A program made the position numbers and the translations under genes. Below are positions 56,791 to 64,000 of a DNA stretch of 64,000 nucleotides, one piece after another (the first letter of the stretch is position 1; every line of letters begins with the position of its first letter). Under the pieces are notes generated by a model, which had not been told where the DNA came from, ran no database searches, and worked only from the letters and a program-made list of their open reading frames with translations. The stretch comes from Talaromyces rugulosus (lineage: Eukaryota; Ascomycota; Eurotiomycetes; Eurotiales; Trichocomaceae), in assembly GCF_013368755.1 (NCBI RefSeq), contig NC_049564.1, positions 2,240,001 through 2,304,000 of the forward strand. The letters are read 5' to 3'.

Positions 56791-58723
56791 ATGCAAGCAC
56801 CACCCCGTGCACCAGCTCCGCAATGGTCCACGCCGCCTCCCGTCATCGTCTTCCTACGCAATGTTCACCTCCTGCAACTTGACCAACAGCCAGACTGGCC
56901 AGGCTTGTCTAGCTCGCTATTTTCCGGGGGACAGAAAGCTCAATTGCAGCGGGTCAAAGGCGTAGAGTGGGCCTTGTATCACCTCTTCTTATTATGGGAT
57001 CCGGCCGAAACGAAGAATGTAGTCTAATCTTACCTGGCTGCCACGTTTCTTGTGCTTTTGAATTGCTAATCCAACTCAGAAACTGCGTCCCTTTTTCCCT
57101 CCATTGGAACCCTTGCAATCGGTCAATTTACGCGCAGCTTTGTTTCGAGCTCTATCCGACCTGAAGAAGAATGGAGACCTGGGGAGAGAGGCAATTGTGC
57201 GGAAGACCATGCTGGATGACTGCAGAGGAGCCAAATTCGAGGAAGTTTTGGCGGTCTTTTCAACCGCGGTGCTGCGGAAACTTGTGTCTCAAGATTCGGT
57301 AGAACCTGGTTTGAAACTAGCCTTTGCCAAAGGGATATCTCAACGTGAACTTGATCGGCTCGTTCCGTTGGCGTTGGCGCACCATTCAACCCTACAAAGC
57401 ACGAAGCGAAATAGATCCGGGATTCGAGAGAACCATGGCCTGTTTTCGAAGCTACTTGATGCAAAGTCGGACAAGCTCGCGAGTCGTTCAAAGAAGAAAC
57501 TGCAACTGCCGGATGAAGTACCCCATGCGGAGCAATTGGAGCAAGAAGTCAAAGCCAATTGGTTTGGCAGCCAGGGCTGGGCGGATACGTTGTTGAATGG
57601 GGGGTCCACTATTGAGACGGACGCTTTCTTGGAATTGCCATTTGAGAAAGCATGGTCACGAGCCAAAAGGGGCAACATCAATGACTTGGCCAAGCCATCG
57701 CACCCCGATTTGTTGCAAGATTTGGATGCTCGTCTCGCCAATGCGCGACACCGCCTGCAACTTATGAAGGAATTCAAAACAACGATGCGCAGAATTGAGA
57801 CGGAGAGCGGGATGCGAGAGTCAACGCAAGCTCATAAGCAAGACCAAGGAATTGTTTTCAAAGAACATCTGACCATAACCGTGGCGAACATGTCAAAAGT
57901 TGCTCAGGAACCAATCGATACGCCATTCTTCGTGGATGAACACCAAGCCATTATATCTTCGATGCAAGAAGGTCTAGCAAAAATAAATGGCGGCAGGGCA
58001 AAGAAAACCAAGCGGAACACTCGTCCTCGCTCGCCGGAGAGACCACTTGGGAAAAAGTCTTTTGGTAATTTCCAGACGCTGTCACCTATTCCAGATAGCG
58101 AGAGATATAGCCGGTCCCCGTCTCCCAGCATTCAAGTGACGGCTCCAGGAAATGTGCCGCGTCCAGTTACTCCTGATGCTTATGAACACGAAGAAGACAA
58201 GCTCGCACGGCCATCACCTGATTCCGATGATATTCCTGCAGAGAATTCTTTCGAAAATGCAGCTACCGCGGCCGAAAGCCCAAACTCGGAGGTGGAACCG
58301 GATCTACCAGCCCTTCCAAGTGACAAATTTGACCATCGACAGTCTTCACTTCTCGAGAGAACAAGACAATCCATGTCCCTACTACCTCCGCAAACCACAA
58401 CTCGATCACGGCAATCTCTATCTTCACGGCGGCAGACACGCCAGTCACAGGTTTTCCCTATCAACCAATTCGAGACACCGCCAAAGGAACAACGATACAC
58501 CCCGTCGCAGTCCGGCGCATCTACACCGCGAGACGAAATTTTCCCAGACGAGGCGGACTATGCAAGCGTTTTCAAAAGCCGGCCTCGTGTTGTGCAGAGT
58601 CCGTTAATGTCTCCTGCTGTTCATGTTGGCTTGGATGGTAGGCAAGGGGTGTATGATGAGGACGAGGGAAGCGCCTTAGATCTAGTAGGCGACGGTTCGC
58701 CGTTGGCGATGAGGATGAGATGA
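56791..58723 (+). CDS. HAUS6-like augmin complex subunit
   Basis: Two exons (56791-57018 and 57080-58723; intron 61 nt) give 623 aa. The N-terminal 250 residues match the HAUS augmin-like subunit 6 N-terminal domain: VIVFLRNVHLLQLDQQPDWP, VKGVEWALYHLFLLWDP, KLRPFFPPLEPLQSVNLRAA and KFEEVLAVFSTAVLRKLV. Helical segments continue to about residue 400, including DLLQDLDARLANARHRLQLM, which can form a coiled coil. The C-terminal 220 residues are Ser/Pro-rich with many SP/TP sites. Augmin recruits gamma-tubulin to spindle microtubules; Aspergillus retains an augmin-like complex while yeasts lack it. It is divergent from the HD gene, with about 370 bp between the starts. Confidence 0.8.
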
Positions 58724-58852
58724 AGGAGGTGAAATGAAATGTACGAGATACGATGACGACTGCATTCATGCATAGCTTAGTGTTTTCTTATTAATTGGTT
58801 CTTTTCGTGGTCTCATTCCTTTAGTAACGCGTCTCGTAATAAGCGGCCAAAA

Positions 58853-60286
58853 TCAAGACTGCTCTTCCATAAATGACTTGAAACTCCGTTCCCAAAGCTC
58901 CGTGCTTTGTCCAAGATCGCGACCTATAATCACAATTTTACAGTGATCAGGCGCCTCGTCATCATCCTGCTGGCGTTCACGGTTGGCCGAGTCTCTGATT
59001 TCGAACACGTCTCTCACGGCCTGAATCACTTTGAAGGACCCATCGGTCAAAGCCAGGATTCCCTTTAGACGATGAATCTCGAATTGAGGAACTTCTGTCT
59101 CTTCTCCAGCAGCAACAGGTAGGATGCTCTCCCACAAAACAGATCTCAGCCATTCGTCAACGCGCGGTATCTGTTCAGGTCCTATTTTCGGGTGAGTCAG
59201 TGCAATAGTGGATATCTTAGGGTCAATGTGAGCGTGGCCCTTTTCTTGGAAATTCAGCTTTCCAAGCTGGTCGTACGCGTGCAGATCGAGCACAACACCT
59301 TCAATCTGTGGTGTGCGGCTGTGGTCGGTGGTGTGGATTTTGGCAGCGCCGTTGATGGAGGTTATTCGTTGACGGACAGCATCGAGTTCGGTCGGCGTGA
59401 TCAGGTCAAGTTTGTTCAGGACTATCACGTCTGCGTGTGATATTTGCAGATGGGCCATTGATAGCGCTGGGCCTGTATGGTCTTCGTGTCCGTCATGGCT
59501 GGTTTCTTCAGGGGCCGGTTCGTCTAGTAACCGCAGAATATTCTTTGCGTCTACGAGTGTTACGATGCCGTCAAGGTAGATCGAGCTTCCCAGGCCGTCA
59601 TCGACCCAGAATAGAGGCGCGATGTTGCCAGGGTCTGCGAGCCCGGTGGTTTCGAGCAGGATATAGTCAAAAGTGCCGCTGCGGTCCATCAGCGATTCAA
59701 TCGCCTGGACGCCAGAGTCTCTGCATCAACGTTAGCTTTTTGTTTTATTAAAAAAAACCACAAGAGAAGAAAGTACTTGACAGAACAGCATATACAGCCA
59801 TTGCCGACGTCGAGCCATTCGGTAACTTCTTGGCCACCTTGGTTGACGGTCAAGGACTTTTCAATGTCGGTTGCTAGACATAACGTCATGAGTGACCGCT
59901 AGACACTGCGACTACGCTTGGTTCACATACAGTCTCCGAATTCTAAGATTGCATTAGATTGGAAGCACCCAGGAATTTGACGGAGGGCATACAGACCGTT
60001 CATAATCACGGCGATTTTCTTGCCATGCTTCTCCGTCAGGATATAGTTCAGCAAGGTCGTTTTGCCAGCGCCCAAGTAGCCTGGTCGGGGGTCAGTCAGC
60101 CCCGGTATGAAATGGGATAGAGACTGCAGGTGCGCAGAGAGAAGGAGCCAGAGAGAAAGAGCCTTCCTTACCAGTGACCAGCGTGATGGGCACTCGAGCG
60201 GCCGCTTCTTCCTGCGACTCTCGCCGGCTTTCCTCTGGCAATGCCGTCACGTCGACCAGCTCTGGCGGTGCATCGTCGTCATCCAT
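58853..60286 (-). CDS. ZNG1/CobW-type zinc metallochaperone GTPase
   Basis: Five exons (60286-60172, 60080-59997, 59942-59931, 59873-59777, 59720-58853) give 391 aa; the third exon is 12 nt and encodes the middle of EFGDS. These G3E GTPases move zinc to client enzymes; the eukaryotic ZNG1 client is methionine aminopeptidase 1. Walker A is [12 protein letters not shown] (split by intron 1), the metal-binding CxCC is GNGCICCSV, the switch region is [17 protein letters not shown] and the guanine motif is NKLD. A CobW_C domain follows ([20 protein letters not shown], ending [13 protein letters not shown]). The N terminus [16 protein letters not shown] aligns with the CPELV client-docking motif, but Pro replaces the Cys. 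It is divergent from the MOB gene, with 250 bp between starts. Confidence 0.92.
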
Positions 60287-60461
60287 TTTGCGTGCGCTGA
60301 GCCAGGGAAATAGGAAAAACTAGTTGGAACAAAACAGCTAGAGAAGTCTTTTTTCTATTCAAATTCACTTGAGAACTTGAAGGCAGACACCAGGCCTCGT
60401 CGAGTCGACATAGCAGACGAGCGCCGACGGAAAGCGGGCAACAGCCCGGAACGGACAGGAC

Positions 60462-60477
60462 GTTAGGGCTTAGGGCA
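60462..60477. repeat. TTAGGG-like pair in divergent promoter
   Basis: GTTAGGGCTTAGGGC lies between the ZNG1-like and MOB genes. In yeasts TTAGGG sites bind Tbf1-type factors; here only the sequence is seen. CTCAGGCxC units recur just downstream (60484-60525). Confidence 0.4.
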
Positions 60478-60536
60478 CTGCGGCTCAGGCGCCAAGACTA
60501 AGGCACCCGCTCAGGCGCTCAGGCACCAAGGCAGCA

Positions 60537-62430
60537 ATGGACTTTGTGCTGTTCGACTACGACGGGCCGCCGGAGCTTCACGACCTGCCCGACTTCGACG
60601 CCGACTGGGACGACAACACCTGGGTTTTCAGCACCAGCCCTCCTCTGATCCACCCGACCACGCCTCCGCTGCTCCCGCTGTCGGCCAGGACTTCAGCTTC
60701 GCTCTTGAAGGCTCCCGCGACCACCTCCATCTCGCGGAAAATGGCTGCTGCTACTGCAGCGGCCGTGTCGCCCTCGAGCTCTCCGCGCCTCCCCAGCCCC
60801 CCGCCGTTCCCAGAAGTCCAGATCGGACCTCAATCGCCAACTGTGGGCGACAAGGCTGCTGGCGACAAACTGTTCGCGCCCCTTCCAGAGACTGAAGATG
60901 GCTCGACGAGGAGGATTCGGCCGGGGACCAAGGCTGCGGATATGGCTTCTGGACTGCCCTTGATTCCGTTGTCACAGGTGAGTCGTGAAAATTTTTTGTT
61001 GTTTGTGTCATTTTAACTAACGATAAGCGTGAATCCCCTAGCTTGACTCTCCATTCCAGCTCCAGGAACACTTGAAAGCTCTATACCATAACTACACAAT
61101 GCCCAGCGAGTCCGACACGATCCAACCCATTACCCGTGATGTCGCAGTCTCCCTTGCCCATCCGCCCGATGGCGTTGAGCGGTCTCTGTGGTTGTACGAG
61201 CTGTGCCGCTTCTTGACGATGAAGGTGAACAATTTGATCATCGCGTTTTTCGCAGAAAACCCGCCTTGCTCGGCCGAATCGTGTCCCGAAATGCGCGCGT
61301 CCGAATGGCAGTATCTTTGCGCCGTGCACGACCCCCCGAAACCCTGCTGCGCCATTGATTACTGCTGCCACACGATCGACTGGGCGACCAACATCTTGAC
61401 GTCTCCCAAATATTTCCCGAGCCGTCTCACTCTCGGCTCTGACGCTGCCGGCGGCCCACAGGCGAGCATGCGCTATCTGACAAACATCTTCCGTCGACTG
61501 TACCGGATATTTGCGCACGCCTGGTTTCAGCATAGGGATGTTTTCCGCCAGGTCGAGAATACAGATGGTCTCTACGTGTTCTTCAAAACCGTGTGCGACG
61601 TGTATGAGTTGATTCCGCACGACAATTACACGATTCCCGGCGAAGCCGAGCAGTCGGATGGAGAGGGCGACAACGACAACGAAATCCCGGCTTCTGCTGA
61701 GCCGCCATCGGCGGTTTTACCTGGAGACAATCGCAGAATCTCGGTTTTGCGAAAAGATCAAAATGGCGTGTCGCATCCTCATTTTGCAATCGAACTTGGT
61801 GAACCACAAACACCGGCAAACATCAGTGCTGCGGCAACGACACGGCGACACAAGCACAGTCCTTCGACGGGGTCTAGTGTGACGACTATTGCAGAAGCCC
61901 TGGAGGAAAACCATGAGGCGGCTGCCAAGGAGCCATCATTATTCAAGGTTGAGGAAAACAAAGAAGTCGAATCAAAACCAGCAGCGGATAGCGAGGTGGT
62001 TACGGAAGCGACGAAGGAAGAGACGAACGAACACAATTCTACGCCAGATGAGCAGTCTGCGGAGAAGGTGGAAGATGCTGAGCCGGTAGCCAAAGCCGAG
62101 GAGCCTGAAGAGAAAGCAACACAGTTGGAAGCAGAAGAACCCAACGCTTCGTCTTCAGCAGATTCAGAGCTCGGTGAACCTGGCGCTTCAGAAAATAATG
62201 AGACCGAGGAAAAGGCAGAGGCTGAGACTAAGACTGAGACTGAGACTGAGACTCCCGTCGAAGAGGAAACATCCAACACCGAAACAGTGGAAGATATACC
62301 CGCTGATACACCGGCTCAACCTAAAGCACCACCCGCAGCAGACCAGGAAACAGTCGAACCTCCACAGACATCGGCAGAAACATCTACCAAGATTTCGGTA
62401 GAAGAAAAGCACGCAGAAGACGATGAATGA
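60537..62430 (+). CDS. MOB3/phocein-like MOB kinase-adaptor protein
   Basis: Two exons (60537-60977 and 61042-62430; intron 64 nt) give 609 aa. The Mob1/phocein domain is at about residues 150-365: LYELCRFLTMKVNNLIIAFF, the zinc-site Cys region CSAESCPEMRASEWQYLCAVH, AIDYCCHTIDWATNIL, and RYLTNIFRRLYRIFAHAWFQHRD with the two zinc histidines. It ends VFFKTVCDVYELIPHDNYTI. Phocein-type MOBs belong to the STRIPAK phosphatase-kinase complex, which in filamentous fungi controls hyphal fusion and sexual development. The N-terminal 150 residues are Pro/Ser-rich. The C-terminal 240 are acidic, with an ETETET repeat (62220-62255), and probably disordered. Assignment to MOB3 rather than MOB1/MOB2 rests on the long tails and the AIDYCCHTIDW block. 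Confidence 0.85.
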
Positions 62431-64000
62431 ACAACATTCACGATATCATGACTGCACTTTTGTTTTTCGCGTGACATACATAACGTAGCTTCGGCTTCGA
62501 TTGATTACTAATTAATTTTCAGATCACTGTATTCTACTACTATCTATTTTTTTTTATGTTTTTTTTTATTGTTTTCGTCTTGGATGTGTGTGCTTTGGCT
62601 GGGGATAGGATGACAAGCAGGATGGGCTGTCCGGTATTTCGGCCATGGGATATATGATATTGGTCTTCATCAGCGCTTTTTTTTTGTTGTTTACATTATT
62701 TTCGTGTAAATTTATCTTACTGGGTAATGTTGAATGTTGAATATTGGATGCGCATTCATCAGGTTCAAAATCTTAAATCTATCTTGTTGAGAATCATCAA
62801 CTCATATCGAAATCGGCTTGCAACATAATAATATTATTAGCATTGGTCGAATCGTCCTAACTTGCTTGCATATAGCACCTGTGCAGCGAGCTGCATAAAT
62901 TCAAAATGGTTTCTGGAAGTATTGACTCAACCGGTGCATATTTTCGGAGAATTGCATATTATTAAACCCCATCCAAGACTCGTGCAGATGCATCATCATA
63001 TCCCATCAGTAACCATATGTAACTAGCCTATTAAAAAAAATCCCCTGCAAATCAATACACTAGTGCAGAGAGGGTGCAGAGTATGAAAAAGCCCTAATTA
63101 CTAACCAACTAGGCTGAACGATAATGCCCAAGGATGAGGTGAAGCGAACGCGGCTCCGCCTCGGGCATCAAACAGCTAGCAACATTAACTTGAGGCTGGC
63201 TGGCAGTGCATGGTGCTACTAGCGGTTAGTGGTAAGGCTGTATGCAAACACGTAGCCCTATGGTTATGATGATGACATTTGTTAGTCTTTTTTTTTTTTT
63301 TTTTTTAAAATCATTTCTTCTCAAGTGCATGTGTGCATGAGTGCCTGTGATTCGAGCGTATGTAGAGGCTCTGTTTATGCATGCATTTCAAAAAGGCAAT
63401 ATGTATTGCAACATTGAAATCGCAAGAGCGTTGATAAAATTAAACTAAAATGATAATTTAATCACCAGCAGACTCTCTACACTACTAGCAAACTACCAAA
63501 AAAAACCAAAAAAAAAAATCGGACCAAAGCTCTTTCCTAAACAAGAAAATCTTCAGCCTCCACTATGCACTTAGCCCTAATCAATCATACGTCCAAGTAT
63601 CTACCTATCAAACTAATTCCATGCAACTAAGCTTTCGTCGCAAATATCATTTTCTTGCCTTGCAATCAAAAAGCCCCAACTTTTTTGTGTGTCTGGTGCT
63701 ACTGCATCCTACTGCATCAAGCCGAAATAGTAATTAATACCGTGCTATCGGGTCCAGATGTCATTGGTAGCTGACGTGCAGACGACTCGACAATTGGAAG
63801 CATCACTTTTAGGAGATTGCCCGGGGATTTTTCTGGGTGTTTGGCTTTTTGGGACTTGTGCATGTATTTTTATCAGACCGTAGACAGAGAGAGTATGGCC
63901 TTTTGACTAGTTGCTGACGACTTGATAAAGATGCATCTGACATCCCATCATTCATTCACTGTTATATAAATGATGAAAAAAAGCACTCTGGAAACAATTT
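62431..64000. other. Intergenic stretch at the right end
   Basis: No coding frame of note on either strand. It has a 20-base T run at about 63287-63306 and several A runs (63037-63044, 63498-63520). It may hold long untranslated sequence of the MOB gene or of a gene beyond the window. Confidence 0.5.

Overview
The window looks like a chromosomal segment of a filamentous ascomycete (Pezizomycotina, probably Eurotiomycetes). The evidence is compact genes with short introns (about 46-125 nt, GTRNGT donors, CTRAC-like branch points), fungal-specific families (Zn2Cys6 regulators, PNP_UDP-domain protein, class III chitinase, Kex2-processed secreted precursor) and monocistronic genes on both strands. 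I found no rRNA, tRNA, CRISPR array or intact transposon. Gene models were built by hand from reading frames and splice signals; most spliced models close in frame without internal stops, and the exceptions are flagged.

Layout. 0.6-9 kb is accessory-looking: a CorA-like membrane protein, an HNH-nuclease-like gene, a frameshifted scrap of an MFS transporter and a long unrecognised minus-strand gene, with four near-perfect GTAAC/GTTAC palindromes scattered among them. 9.9-22.5 kb holds a Zn2Cys6 regulator, an HRI1-like gene, an intronless SVOP-like MFS transporter, a NAPE-PLD/FMP30-like phospholipase and a fatty-acid-hydroxylase/sterol-desaturase-family enzyme. 23.4-25.4 kb has two convergent fungal genes of unknown function. 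26-33 kb is a compact, probably co-functional set: an M20 amidohydrolase divergent from a Dal5-like anion permease, followed by a small cupin and a Zn2Cys6 regulator. 34-43 kb has a secreted class III chitinase, a DIM1-type rRNA dimethyltransferase, a secreted precursor rich in Kex2 sites, and a serine/proline-rich protein of unknown function. 43-49 kb has a long (TTA)n microsatellite, a protein with two tandem PNP_UDP domains, an SDR oxidoreductase and a CoA-binding protein. 49.5-62.4 kb is gene-dense and mostly conserved: secreted beta-lactamase-fold hydrolase, RAD4/XPC, FHIT-type hydrolase, HD-domain 5'-nucleotidase, HAUS6-like augmin subunit, ZNG1-type zinc GTPase and a MOB3/phocein protein. 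The last 1.6 kb is non-coding as far as I can see.

How they work together. Most genes are independent housekeeping functions. The 26-33 kb block reads as a peripheral nitrogen or carbon catabolic cluster (uptake, amide hydrolysis, small cupin, own regulator). The best candidates for something new are the Kex2-site-rich precursor at 39.2-40.6 kb (four peptides would begin Gln-Leu after cleavage), the double PNP_UDP protein at 43.4-45.8 kb with no NTPase or repeat domain, and the palindrome cluster around the HNH gene.
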